Below are positions 56,064 through 64,000 of a DNA stretch of 64,000 bases, one piece after another. The notes beneath the pieces are model-generated. The model was not told the DNA's origin. It searched no databases and saw only the letters and a list, made by a program, of their open reading frames with translations. The DNA comes from Devosia aquimaris (GTDB taxonomy: Bacteria > Pseudomonadota > Alphaproteobacteria > Rhizobiales > Devosiaceae): contig NZ_JAIEZN010000001.1 of assembly GCF_020169335.1 (NCBI RefSeq), positions 1,443,426 to 1,507,425 of the forward strand, in the 5' to 3' direction. Within the stretch, counting starts at the first letter, position 1. Each line of letters begins with the position of its first letter. Position numbers and translations under genes: made by a program.

Positions 56064-56831
56064 ATGGTTATGGAACCATTAACAACCGACCCCCAAAGCT
56101 GCGAAATCCGTAACAAACTGGCACGCAGCGATGCGCGTCCGGTGGAATGGATCATCTCGCCGGCCACTGTCCCCTATCCCCAGGCACTGGCCGCCATGCG
56201 CGCCCGCGCGGCGGCGATTGCCGCCGGAGAGGCCGAAGAAGCCATCTGGCTGCTCGAGCACGAGCCGCTCTACACCGCCGGCACATCATCGGTGCCGACC
56301 GACCTGCTGACCAACCGATTCCCGGTGTTCGATGCCGGGCGTGGCGGACAATACACCTATCATGGCCCCGGCCAGCGCGTGGTCTATGTCATGCTCGACC
56401 TGACCCAGCGCGGCCGCGACATCCGCTGTCTGGTACAGGGGCTGGAAGACTGGGTGGTCGATACGCTGGCCGGATTCAACGTGGTGGCCGAGAGCCGCCC
56501 CGCCCCGCGCATCGGCGTCTGGGTGAAGCGGCCGGAAAAGGGCGTACTCAAGGAGGACAAGATCGCCGCCATCGGCGTGCGCGTCTCCAAATGGGTGACC
56601 TTTCACGGCATTTCGCTCAATGTGGCGCCCGACCTCAGCCATTATGACGGCATCGTGCCCTGCGGCATCACCGACCAGGGCGTGACCAGCCTGGAGGACC
56701 TTGGCCAGATCGTCTCCATGCCCGAAGTCGATTCGGTGCTGCGTGGCGCCTTCGAGCGTCGCTTCGGCCCCACCATTTCCGCATCCGAGCAAAGCCTGCT
56801 AAGGGCTGGATTGCCAGGACAGGGCAACTAA
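56064..56831 (+). CDS. lipB: Octanoyl-ACP:protein octanoyltransferase
   Basis: Transfers octanoate from ACP to lipoyl domains, the first step of lipoate synthesis. It has 255 residues. The catalytic Cys is C200 in [13 protein letters not shown] and the Lys is K166 in [10 protein letters not shown]; the [10 protein letters not shown] block near residue 100 is typical. The N-terminal 25 residues precede the conserved part. Two ATGs, two codons apart, are possible starts. It is divergent from the FliN-like gene. Confidence 0.95.
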   Translation: MVMEPLTTDPQSCEIRNKLARSDARPVEWIISPATVPYPQALAAMRARAAAIAAGEAEEAIWLLEHEPLYTAGTSSVPTDLLTNRFPVFDAGRGGQYTYHGPGQRVVYVMLDLTQRGRDIRCLVQGLEDWVVDTLAGFNVVAESRPAPRIGVWVKRPEKGVLKEDKIAAIGVRVSKWVTFHGISLNVAPDLSHYDGIVPCGITDQGVTSLEDLGQIVSMPEVDSVLRGAFERRFGPTISASEQSLLRAGLPGQGN

Positions 56832-56876
56832 ACTGTCTGCACGTGCCCATTTCAGCGCCAACCCAAGGAGCCAGCC

Positions 56877-57461
56877 ATGACGTTGGACGACCTCAAGCGA
56901 CTCTTCACCCGCCAGACCCTGTTCCGTCTGGACGCGATCCTGTCTCCCAAGCTGGTGCCGATTCTGTACGCGCTGGGCCTGGGCGCCATCCTGCTGTGGG
57001 CCGTCAGCCATCTGTTCCTGACCTTCAGCTTCGGCTTCGGCACCGGATTGTGGGGCGTCCTGGAAATTCTGGTGTTTGGCCTGTTGGCACTGGTGGTGCT
57101 GCGCATCGCCTGTGAAGCCCTGCTGGTCTGGTTCAAGGCGCATGAGCAGAGCGGCGAGACGGTCAACCGCTCACGCTATTCGGCATCGCTGCTCGATGAG
57201 GTGCGCGACGCCATCCGCGAACTGGCCGAGGAAGGCGATGAGCCCGACTATGCCGAGGCCGACGAGTACATCACCCCGGCGACCGAGCCCGCGCCCTATG
57301 TGCCCCCCGCGCCGCCTGTAGCCACGGTGACGCCGTCCTCGGCCCCGGCTCAGTCTGCGCCAGCAACGCCATCGGCCACAACCGCGGCAACGGCCACCCC
57401 GATCATCAAGACGCCGCGCCGCACGGCCAAGCGCACGCCGCCAGCCAAGGACGACGTCTGA
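56877..57461 (+). CDS. DUF4282 membrane protein with Ala/Pro/Thr-rich tail
   Basis: A 194-residue protein. The N-terminal half has two membrane helices (VPILYALGLGAILLWAVSHL and GLWGVLEILVFGLLALVVL), matching DUF4282. An acidic stretch and a low-complexity Ala/Pro/Thr tail end in a basic patch (KTPRRTAKRTPPAK). It lies 45 bases after lipB, may share its transcript, and is followed by a bidirectional terminator. Function unknown. Confidence 0.75.
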   Translation: MTLDDLKRLFTRQTLFRLDAILSPKLVPILYALGLGAILLWAVSHLFLTFSFGFGTGLWGVLEILVFGLLALVVLRIACEALLVWFKAHEQSGETVNRSRYSASLLDEVRDAIRELAEEGDEPDYAEADEYITPATEPAPYVPPAPPVATVTPSSAPAQSAPATPSATTAATATPIIKTPRRTAKRTPPAKDDV

Positions 57462-57483
57462 CAGCCAGACGGTGCCAGACACA

Positions 57484-57520
57484 AAAAGGCCGCGCGGACC
57501 CAGGGTCGGCGCGGCCTTTT
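57484..57520. terminator. Bidirectional terminator between the DUF4282 and DoxX genes
   Basis: 12-bp AAAAGGCCGCGC/GCGCGGCCTTTT stem with a 13-base loop, A-run before and T-run after. Confidence 0.9.
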
Positions 57521-57540
57521 CGTTTCAGTCAGCCAATGGG

Positions 57541-57921
57541 CTACTTCTTGTTGACGCTCCAGGCGCCCGGGCCGGCAAACACCAGATAGAGGAACACGAA
57601 GCAGAACAGCACGGCGGCATCGCCAAAGTTCTGCGTCGGGAAGATGCTGCCGGGGGCATGCACCATCCAATAGGCAACGGCCATGGTGCCCGAGGCGATG
57701 AAAGCGGCCGGACGGGTGAAAAAGCCGATGATAATCAGCACGCCCGTGACGATCTCGATGATGCCGGCAGCGCCGAACAGGCTCATCAGCGGCGGGGTGC
57801 CGCCGTCCATGGCGGGAAAGCCGATGATCTTCTGGGTGCCATGCAGCAGGAACAGCAGGCCGCTGACGATGCGGAGCACCGCGAGGGCCTGCGGCGCGTA
57901 GGCGGAGAGACGGTCGAACAT
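57541..57921 (-). CDS. DoxX family membrane protein
   Basis: A 126-residue membrane protein with four helices. RIVSGLLFLLHGTQKIIGFP near residue 15 and the GIIEIVTGVLIIIGFFTRPAA block are typical of DoxX. GGAG is eight bases before the ATG. Members are linked to redox or thiol stress. A 7-bp inverted repeat (58022-58043) upstream could be a repressor site. Confidence 0.88.
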   Translation of the reverse strand: MFDRLSAYAPQALAVLRIVSGLLFLLHGTQKIIGFPAMDGGTPPLMSLFGAAGIIEIVTGVLIIIGFFTRPAAFIASGTMAVAYWMVHAPGSIFPTQNFGDAAVLFCFVFLYLVFAGPGAWSVNKK

Positions 57922-58021
57922 GGGGAGGCTCCGATAGTGGGGTCTGGGGCGCGACGGCATGTCGCGCCGAATGCCATCTACCGGCAAAAGCCGGTGCGAC
58001 AAACATCTCCACACCGGACGC

Positions 58022-58043
58022 ACTGTTCACTCAAACGAACAGT
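58022..58043 (-). promoter_or_regulatory. Inverted repeat upstream of the DoxX gene
   Basis: ACTGTTC-N8-GAACAGT, perfect 7-base arms, about 100 bases before the start. The shape fits a TetR- or similar dimeric repressor. No regulator gene is adjacent. Confidence 0.45.
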
Positions 58044-58170
58044 AAACTTCGCGTGTTCGCCGTTTTCGGAACACCTGATGCGGGCTGGCCGGGACGGTAG
58101 TCACATTGCGTAACCGTCTCTATTTCTGTATGACGCAGCCAACTTATCCAACATTGGAACCTCCGCTCTC

Positions 58171-59502
58171 ATGAGCCAAGCGCCAAAAATTGGCCTCGTC
58201 AGCCTCGGCTGCCCCAAGGCCCTCGTCGACAGCGAGCGCATCATGTCGACGCTCCGCGCCCAGGGCTATGCCTTCAGCCGCGATTATGCCGGCGCCGACA
58301 TCGTGCTGGTCAACACCTGCGGCTTCCTCGATTCCGCCAAGCAGGAATCGCTCGAAGCCATCGGCGAAGCCCTCAATGAAAACGGCCGCGTCATCGTCAC
58401 CGGCTGCCTGGGCGTCGAAGAAGAACTCATCCGCCAGACCCATCCGTCGGTGCTCGCCATCTCCGGCCCGCACCAGTACGAGAACGTGGTCAATGCCGTG
58501 CACGAGCACCTGCCGCCCGTGCCCAACCGCTTCGTCGACCTGGTGCCCGAGCAGGGCCTCAAGCTGACGCCGCGCCACTACGCCTATCTCAAGATTTCAG
58601 AAGGCTGCAACAACCGCTGCTCGTTCTGCATCATCCCGCAGATCCGCGGCGACCTGGCCAGCCGCCCGGCCGCCGGCATCCTGGGCGAGGCCGAAGGCCT
58701 GATCCGCAATGGCGTCAAGGAGTTGCTGGTCATCTCCCAGGACACCAGCGCCTATGGCGTCGACATCAAATATGCCGAAAGCAACTACCGTGGCCGTCCG
58801 GTCAAGGCCAAGTTCTATGACCTGGCCAAGGAACTGGGCCAGCTCGGCGCCTGGGTGCGGCTGCACTATGTGTACCCCTATCCCCATGTCGACCAGGTGA
58901 TGGAGCTGATGGCCGAAGGCCTGGTGCTGCCCTATCTCGACATCCCGTTCCAGCATGCCTCCCCCACCGTGCTCAAGGCCATGCGCCGTCCCGCCCATCA
59001 GGACAAGACGCTCAACCGCATCCTGAAGTGGCGCGAGCAGGTGCCGGACCTCACCATCCGCTCGAACTTCATCGTCGGCTTCCCCGGCGAGACCGAAGAA
59101 GACTTCGAGATGATGCTCGACTTCATCGAGGAAGCCGAGATCGACCGCGCCGGCTGCTTCAAATATGAGCCCGTGACCGGCGCCCCGGCCAATGAGCTCG
59201 AGGGCATCGTGCCCGACGAAGTCATGCAGGACCGCTTCGAGCGCCTGATGGAAGTGGCGCAGAACGTCTCCACCGGCCAGCTGGCCAAGAAGGTGGGCCG
59301 CACCATCCAGGTGCTGGTCGACGACGTGCAGCCCGACCAGAACAAGGCCATCGCCCGCTCCAAATGGGATGCGCCCGAGATCGACGGCCAGGTGATCATC
59401 GCCAATGCCACCGGCATCAAGCCGGGCGACATGATCGATGTGCTCGTCACCGACAGTGACGAATATGACCTGTTCGCCACGCCTGTCGCAGGCCTGAACT
59501 AG
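58171..59502 (+). CDS. rimO: Ribosomal protein S12 methylthiotransferase RimO
   Basis: Radical-SAM enzyme that adds a methylthio group to an Asp of ribosomal protein S12. It has 443 residues. The N-terminal UPF0004 domain carries the second-cluster cysteines C14, C50 and C79. The radical SAM CxxxCxxC is C146, C150, C153, and a C-terminal TRAM domain starts near 375. [12 protein letters not shown] at the N-terminus separates it from MiaB. The stop is followed by a strong hairpin. Confidence 0.96.
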   Translation: MSQAPKIGLVSLGCPKALVDSERIMSTLRAQGYAFSRDYAGADIVLVNTCGFLDSAKQESLEAIGEALNENGRVIVTGCLGVEEELIRQTHPSVLAISGPHQYENVVNAVHEHLPPVPNRFVDLVPEQGLKLTPRHYAYLKISEGCNNRCSFCIIPQIRGDLASRPAAGILGEAEGLIRNGVKELLVISQDTSAYGVDIKYAESNYRGRPVKAKFYDLAKELGQLGAWVRLHYVYPYPHVDQVMELMAEGLVLPYLDIPFQHASPTVLKAMRRPAHQDKTLNRILKWREQVPDLTIRSNFIVGFPGETEEDFEMMLDFIEEAEIDRAGCFKYEPVTGAPANELEGIVPDEVMQDRFERLMEVAQNVSTGQLAKKVGRTIQVLVDDVQPDQNKAIARSKWDAPEIDGQVIIANATGIKPGDMIDVLVTDSDEYDLFATPVAGLN

Positions 59503-59544
59503 AGTCTGATTTCAATGGCTTAGCGGCCGACCCGGACTCAAAAA

Positions 59545-59574
59545 GAGAGGCGCAGCCAAAAGGTTGCGCCTCTC
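59545..59574. terminator. Bidirectional terminator between rimO and the PhyH gene
   Basis: 13-bp GAGAGGCGCAGCC/GGTTGCGCCTCTC stem (one G-U) with an AAAA loop. TTTT follows on the plus side and an A-run lies before it. Confidence 0.85.
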
Positions 59575-59595
59575 GTGTTTTGGCCGGCTGGCTGG

Positions 59596-60534
59596 TCAGT
59601 GCCAGCTCTTGAGCCCCAGCAGCTTTTCGCCCAGCGGCGTCAGTCTGGCCGTGGTGGCGTTCTTCTTTTCCCACTCGCGCGGATCGCCGGGGAAGGCATC
59701 GCGCTTGGGATGGTCCAGCTCGCGCCACAACCGGATACGCTCGGTGCGCTCGGCGGTATTGGCCTCATCGGCCGGGAACATCGAGATATATTGCGCCATG
59801 CGCACTCGCCCGTCGGAATGGTTGGGGCGCACGCCATGGGCCAGCAGCGTGTTGAAGATCATCAGGTCACCGGGCTCCATCTCGATATTGGTGATGGTCA
59901 GGCCCGTGGTGTCGGGGTGCATCGGGTCGCGGTCGGCCGGCTGGGTCTTCACCCATTCCTCGAAATTGTAGAACAGCTCGGGAATGCACTGGAAGCCGCC
60001 GACGTCGCCATCCTGCTTGACCAGGCTCAGCACGCCCTGCACGCCAATCGGCAGCGGATCGAGCGAGGTGTCGCTGTCCCAATGGATAAAGCCATTGGGA
60101 TTGCCCTTGACCTTCTTGGGGACGTTCAGATTGGCGCGATCGATGCTGGTCCACAGCTCCTCCATGTCCCAGATGTCGACAAAGGCGTCATAGACGCGCT
60201 GCTCCATCCGGTTGTCCCACAGATACTGGTGGTTGTAGATCTCCACCATGCCGGTGCCGTTGAGCTCCTTCATGATGTGATCGCGCCGCTGCGGCGCATA
60301 CCAGGTGCTCGGGTCAGCCGGATTCTTTTCGTCAAATTCCCAGAGCAAGGCCTTGAGCCGCTCCACATTTTCCTGCGGAACCGCATTGCGAACAATCACA
60401 TAGCCCTTGGTTATCCAGTGCTGCCAATCCTCGGGGCTCAGCACCCGCAGCGGCAGCTTCTTGACGATGTCCTTGAGCTGGGTGGTGACCACCTGCGTGG
60501 TCGGATGGCTGTCGCGTTTGGTGGCCGCCTGCAT
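59596..60534 (-). CDS. Phytanoyl-CoA dioxygenase (PhyH) family protein
   Basis: An Fe(II)/2-oxoglutarate oxygenase. It has 312 residues. The iron ligands are H151 and D153 (FIHWDSD) and H233 (LAHGVRPN); the 2-oxoglutarate Arg is R243 or R245 (DGRVRMAQY). The branch acts on varied small substrates, and this one is not assigned. It is divergent from an AraC-type regulator 132 bases away, which probably controls it. Confidence 0.88.
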   Translation of the reverse strand: MQAATKRDSHPTTQVVTTQLKDIVKKLPLRVLSPEDWQHWITKGYVIVRNAVPQENVERLKALLWEFDEKNPADPSTWYAPQRRDHIMKELNGTGMVEIYNHQYLWDNRMEQRVYDAFVDIWDMEELWTSIDRANLNVPKKVKGNPNGFIHWDSDTSLDPLPIGVQGVLSLVKQDGDVGGFQCIPELFYNFEEWVKTQPADRDPMHPDTTGLTITNIEMEPGDLMIFNTLLAHGVRPNHSDGRVRMAQYISMFPADEANTAERTERIRLWRELDHPKRDAFPGDPREWEKKNATTARLTPLGEKLLGLKSWH

Positions 60535-60666
60535 GTCTGTCTCCCATTTGCCTGCACCTGTGGCGCTTGTTGATGGGAGCAGCCTAGATGGGAGCGTGGC
60601 GTTCGGCTTGCCCGCGCATGGCCAAGACTGATACTATTCTGGCGTGGAAGGGGATTGCTGCGCCAT

Positions 60667-61521
60667 ATGAAGCCCTATCTGGAGCATCTGACGACGGAAG
60701 ACGGCGCCTCCTGGGCCCGGCTCAATCGCGCGCTGGACGACGGCATTCCCTTTCAATGGCATCACCATCCCGAGTTCGAGCTGACCCTGACGCTCAATTC
60801 GACCGGCCAGCGCTATATCGGCGACCACATCGGGCGCTATGAGGATGGCGACCTGGTGCTGATCGGCCCCTATCTGCCGCACACCTGGCATTCGGTCGAC
60901 CGCCCCCAACCCGACGCGCCGCACACCGCGCTGGTGATGTGGTTCCAGTCGCTGTGGGCGGAGCGCCTGACAGCCAATGCCGAGCTGGCCGGCGTTGCGG
61001 CCATGCTGGACCGCGCCGCAACCGGCCTTGCCTTTTCGGCGCCCATGGCCGCCCGCGCGCGGCCGCTCATCGCCGAACTCTTCGGCCTCCCCGCCGTGGA
61101 CCGCTTTCTGGCCCTGGTGCGGGTGCTGGCACTGTTGGCCGAGGACCGGCAGGCAACGCCCCTGTCGGCGACGGCACCCGGCATTGCCCCAGCCGCCGGC
61201 GAACGCCACCGCATCGACCGCGTGCTGACCCATATCCATGCCCATTTCGCCGAGCCGCTGTCCCTGGCGACACTGGCCGATATCGCCGCGCTCAGCACCT
61301 CGGGCCTGCATCGCAGCTTCCTGCGCCACACCCGCCAGACGGTGACGCAATATCTCATCCGCCTGCGCATCGGCCGTGCCTGCGCGCTGCTGTCATCGGG
61401 CGACATGCCTGTGGGCATGATTGCCGGCAGCGTCGGCTATGACTCGCTGGCCAATTTCAACCGCCAGTTCAAGGCGCTCAAGGGCATGACGCCGAGCCGG
61501 TACAGGGCCAATTTCACCTGA
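60667..61521 (+). CDS. AraC-family transcriptional regulator
   Basis: A 284-residue regulator. The N-terminal cupin sensing domain has the metal/ligand-type WHHHPEFELTL near residue 30, and the C-terminal double helix-turn-helix spans about 180-280 (ALSTSGLHRSFLRHTRQTVTQYL, and NFNRQFKALKGMTPSRYR at the end). The ATG at 60667 was chosen; a TTG four codons earlier lies next to a GGAAGGGG. The divergent PhyH gene is the likely target. Confidence 0.9.
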   Translation: MKPYLEHLTTEDGASWARLNRALDDGIPFQWHHHPEFELTLTLNSTGQRYIGDHIGRYEDGDLVLIGPYLPHTWHSVDRPQPDAPHTALVMWFQSLWAERLTANAELAGVAAMLDRAATGLAFSAPMAARARPLIAELFGLPAVDRFLALVRVLALLAEDRQATPLSATAPGIAPAAGERHRIDRVLTHIHAHFAEPLSLATLADIAALSTSGLHRSFLRHTRQTVTQYLIRLRIGRACALLSSGDMPVGMIAGSVGYDSLANFNRQFKALKGMTPSRYRANFT

Positions 61522-61676
61522 TGCCACCAGCGTTTTCTTGTGCTGAGCGCAAGGGGCCGACTGCCCGATTTGCCCAAAGCTGTCCACAGCAATAGCTGGC
61601 GTCACAGCGGAATTTACGCTTGCCGCCGCGGCTTCAATGCGATGGTCTGGCGTCACTGCGGCACGACAGGATCGAC

Positions 61677-63446
61677 ATGACACTTTCGCAAGCCCTCTCC
61701 TTCCTGCTGATCGCCACCATGATGGTGGCGTTCGTCTGGGGCCGGTGGCGCTATGATGTGGTGGCGATCTGTTCGCTGCTTGCCGGCCTGGCCATTGGCG
61801 TCATCGCGCCCGGCGAGGCCTTCATCGGCTTTTCCGATGACATCGTCATCATCGTGGGCAGCGCGCTGGTGGTGAGCGCGGCTGTCTCGCGCTCCGGCAT
61901 CATGGAAGTGGCGGTGCGCCGCTTTGCGCCCAATATCTCGGGGCCGCGCGCGCAACTGCTGTTGCTGACCGCCGTGGTGGCCGTGCTCAGCGCCTTTGTG
62001 AAGAACATCGGTGCGCTCGCCATCATGATGCCCATCGCCTTCCAGATGGCGCGGCGCTCCAATGTCTCGCCGTCGCTGTTCCTGATGCCGATGTCCTTCG
62101 CTTCGCTGCTGGGCGGGCTGATGACGCAGATCGGCACCTCGCCCAACATTATCGTTTCCCGCGTGCGCATGGAATTGACCGGCACGCCCTTCACCATGTT
62201 CGACTACACCCCCGTGGGCCTCGTGCTGACCATCGTGGGCCTGATCTTCCTGGTGATCGCCTATCGCCTGCTGCCCGAGCGCAAGCGCGAGAGCACCGGC
62301 CTGGACAGCGCCGTCGAAATCAAGAACTACACCACCGAAGCCCGGGTGACCGACGAATCCCCCGCTATCGGCAAGACCATTGGCGAAATCCAGTCGCTGG
62401 CCGACGGCCAGGCCATGGTGACCCGCATCGTCGGCACCGGCGGCCGCAGCCGCACGCCCCTGCCCGACGCCAAGCTGCGCGCCGGCGACATCCTGCTGAT
62501 CGCCGGCGAGCCCGAGGCCCTCGACAAGATGGTGAACCAGTCCGGCCTCGTCTTCTCCGAGCGCCGTGGCGCAGCCACCAAGGACGCCGCCGATTTCGGC
62601 GTCATCGAAGCGGTGATCGGGGAAAGTTCCGGGCTGATCGGCGCTACGGCGCAGGAACTGACCCTGTTTGACCGCACGGGCCTGAACCTCCTGGCCGTCA
62701 GCCGCCGCGACGAGCGCTTTACCGAGCGTCTGGGCCAGATCCGCTTCCAGAATGGCGACGTGATCCTGATCCAGGGCCATATCAAGCGCCTGCCCGAACT
62801 GCTGCGCGAATGGGACTGCCTGCCGCTGGTGGAGCGCGGGCTGCGCCTGGGCAGCATCCGCAGCGGCCTGCTGCCGCTGGTGATCCTGGCGATAGCCATG
62901 GCCTCCACGGCGCTGGGCATCGTGCCGGTGGCACCGGCCTTCTTTGCTGCCGCCGCCGCCATGGTGCTGTTCCGCGCGCTGCCGCTGCGCGACCTCTATA
63001 CCCAGATTGACGGGCCCATCCTGATCATGCTGGCCTGCCTGATCCCGGTGTCCGACTCCCTGCGCACCACAGGCGCCAGCGACATCGTCGCCAATTGGCT
63101 GTCGATGACGGCCAGCACCATGCCCGGCTGGGGCGCCCTGGCACTGATCATGGTCGCGGCCATGGCCGTGACGCCCTTCCTCAACAATGCCGCGACCGTT
63201 CTGGTGATGGCACCGATCGCGGCGACCTTTGCCACCGACCTGGGATACCAGCCCGAGGCCTTCCTGCTCGCCGTGGCCATTGGAGCCGGCTGTGACTTCC
63301 TCACCCCGATCGGCCACCAGTGCAACACGCTGGTCATGGGCCCGGGCGGCTACAAATTCGGCGACTACTGGCGCCTGGGCGCGCCGCTCTCGATCATGGT
63401 GGTGCTGGTTGCCGTGCCCATGCTGATGATCGTCTGGCCGTTCTGA
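61677..63446 (+). CDS. SLC13/DASS-type transporter with two central RCK_C domains
   Basis: A 589-residue membrane transporter. N- and C-terminal membrane halves flank two cytoplasmic TrkA_C/RCK_C domains (about 205-290 and 300-385). The substrate loop QIGTSPNIIVS near residue 158 and its C-terminal counterpart (TPFLNNAATVLVM, then TPIGHQCNTLV) fit anion or dicarboxylate/sulfate carriers of this family. folP starts eight bases after its stop. Substrate not assignable. Confidence 0.88.
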   Translation: MTLSQALSFLLIATMMVAFVWGRWRYDVVAICSLLAGLAIGVIAPGEAFIGFSDDIVIIVGSALVVSAAVSRSGIMEVAVRRFAPNISGPRAQLLLLTAVVAVLSAFVKNIGALAIMMPIAFQMARRSNVSPSLFLMPMSFASLLGGLMTQIGTSPNIIVSRVRMELTGTPFTMFDYTPVGLVLTIVGLIFLVIAYRLLPERKRESTGLDSAVEIKNYTTEARVTDESPAIGKTIGEIQSLADGQAMVTRIVGTGGRSRTPLPDAKLRAGDILLIAGEPEALDKMVNQSGLVFSERRGAATKDAADFGVIEAVIGESSGLIGATAQELTLFDRTGLNLLAVSRRDERFTERLGQIRFQNGDVILIQGHIKRLPELLREWDCLPLVERGLRLGSIRSGLLPLVILAIAMASTALGIVPVAPAFFAAAAAMVLFRALPLRDLYTQIDGPILIMLACLIPVSDSLRTTGASDIVANWLSMTASTMPGWGALALIMVAAMAVTPFLNNAATVLVMAPIAATFATDLGYQPEAFLLAVAIGAGCDFLTPIGHQCNTLVMGPGGYKFGDYWRLGAPLSIMVVLVAVPMLMIVWPF

Positions 63447-63453
63447 GCCGCCC

Positions 63454-64000
63454 ATGCACACCAGCCATTCCATCGCCCTGCCCGGCCGCCCGCCATTGGC
63501 CCTGGGCCGACGCGCCCTGGTGATGGGCATTCTCAATGTCACGCCGGACAGTTTTTCCGACGGCGGCCGCCATGCCGGGGTCGAACGCGCCCGCGCCCAT
63601 GCCCGACAGATGATCGCCGAGGGCGCCGATATTCTCGATATTGGCGGCGAAAGCACCCGCCCCGGCGCCGCGCCGGTGGGTGTGCAGGAGGAGCTCGACC
63701 GGGTGATGCCCGTGCTCGATGCGCTGCGCGCCGACGGGGTGGACCTGCCCATCTCGATCGACACCTATAAGCCGCTGGTGGCCGACCAGGCCATCCAGGC
63801 GGGCGCCTCTATCATCAACGACGTGCATGGCCTCCAAGGCGCGCCGGAGATGGCCGAGATCGCCGCCCTCTACCAGGTTCCGGTGATCGCCATGCACTGG
63901 CAGCGAAATGCCACCGAGGCCGCTTCGCTGGCCGACGCCATGCAGGCCTATTTCACCGACAGCATCGCCATTGCGGCGGCGGCGGGCCTCCAGCGCGACC
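63454..64000 (+). CDS. folP: Dihydropteroate synthase (3' end beyond window)
   Basis: Condenses p-aminobenzoate with hydroxymethyl-dihydropterin diphosphate in folate synthesis. About 182 residues are visible, with both signatures: MGILNVTPDSFSDGG near residue 24 and GADILDIGGESTRPGA near residue 58, followed by SIDTYKPLVADQAIQAGA. The window ends inside the gene. It is tightly linked to the transporter upstream. Confidence 0.95.
   Translation, partial: MHTSHSIALPGRPPLALGRRALVMGILNVTPDSFSDGGRHAGVERARAHARQMIAEGADILDIGGESTRPGAAPVGVQEELDRVMPVLDALRADGVDLPISIDTYKPLVADQAIQAGASIINDVHGLQGAPEMAEIAALYQVPVIAMHWQRNATEAASLADAMQAYFTDSIAIAAAAGLQRD

Noticed and set aside
61653..63764. 703-residue minus-strand frame opposite the SLC13 transporter and folP
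   Set aside because: Gln/His/Gly/Arg-rich antisense of two clear genes.

Overview
The window is a GC-rich chromosomal segment of an alphaproteobacterium, most likely in the order Hyphomicrobiales (Rhizobiales). A Devosia-like genus is my guess, not something the sequence proves. The reasons are the rpsB-tsf-pyrH-frr-uppS-cdsA-rseP-bamA-lpxD-fabZ-lpxA-lpxB run, MipZ-type division ATPases, a DUF1489 protein, ClpS-ClpA, perfect TTAA-N7-TTAAC (CtrA-type) boxes and a GTTC-N7-GTTC (alphaproteobacterial LexA-type) box. I count 60 protein genes (two cut by the window edges) and one tRNA. There is no rRNA, CRISPR array, transposase or integrase.

Layout. 1-2.6 kb: end of accB, accC, then aat. 2.6-10.5 kb: a sugar-acid region with an IlvD/Edd dehydratase divergent from dgoK-dgoA-SMP30 lactonase-GH42 beta-galactosidase. 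Together these fit non-phosphorylative (De Ley-Doudoroff) use of beta-galactosides through galactonate to pyruvate and glyceraldehyde 3-phosphate. 10.5-15.6 kb: comEC, gltX, gltA. 15.6-27.6 kb: twelve leftward genes for translation, undecaprenyl-PP and CDP-DAG synthesis, the BAM complex and lipid A, in canonical order but without dxr and lpxI. 27.8-35.6 kb: an MFS transporter, an AT-richer AIPR-type putative phage-resistance gene in gene-poor flanks, then dnaE followed upstream by a 32-residue membrane peptide under a textbook SOS promoter. 35.7-42.4 kb: a zinc alcohol dehydrogenase, a DUF1275 protein, phoA behind a PHO box, and a probable metal-handling module (exported CPFC protein, ABC ATPase, His-rich FtsX-like permease, and a His-tailed PCu(A)C-like protein behind a Zur-like palindrome). 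42.6-46.9 kb: GNAT, clpA, clpS, a zeta-like GST. 47-52.3 kb: a SPOR-containing DD-carboxypeptidase, an 89-aa orphan, two tandem mipZ genes, DUF1489, a GST and a 33-aa membrane peptide. 52.4-59.5 kb: mgtE with a CPT-like kinase, a tiny lipoprotein, tRNA-Leu(GAG), an orphan FliN/SpoA protein, lipB, DUF4282, DoxX, rimO. 59.6-64 kb: a PhyH dioxygenase with a divergent AraC regulator, an SLC13-type transporter and the start of folP.

How it fits together. Most of the window is housekeeping: envelope building (lipid A, BamA, undecaprenyl-PP, DD-carboxypeptidase), N-end-rule proteolysis (Aat tags, ClpS-ClpA receives), lipoate and fatty-acid synthesis, and central metabolism. The parts that stand out are the SOS-controlled membrane peptide, the duplicated mipZ with a CtrA-type box, the Zur-like metal module, the two genes missing from the lpx/bam cluster, and the AIPR island. 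No single large unknown system is evident; the best candidates for undescribed biology are the small membrane peptides and the metal module. All start sites and regulatory calls were made by eye.
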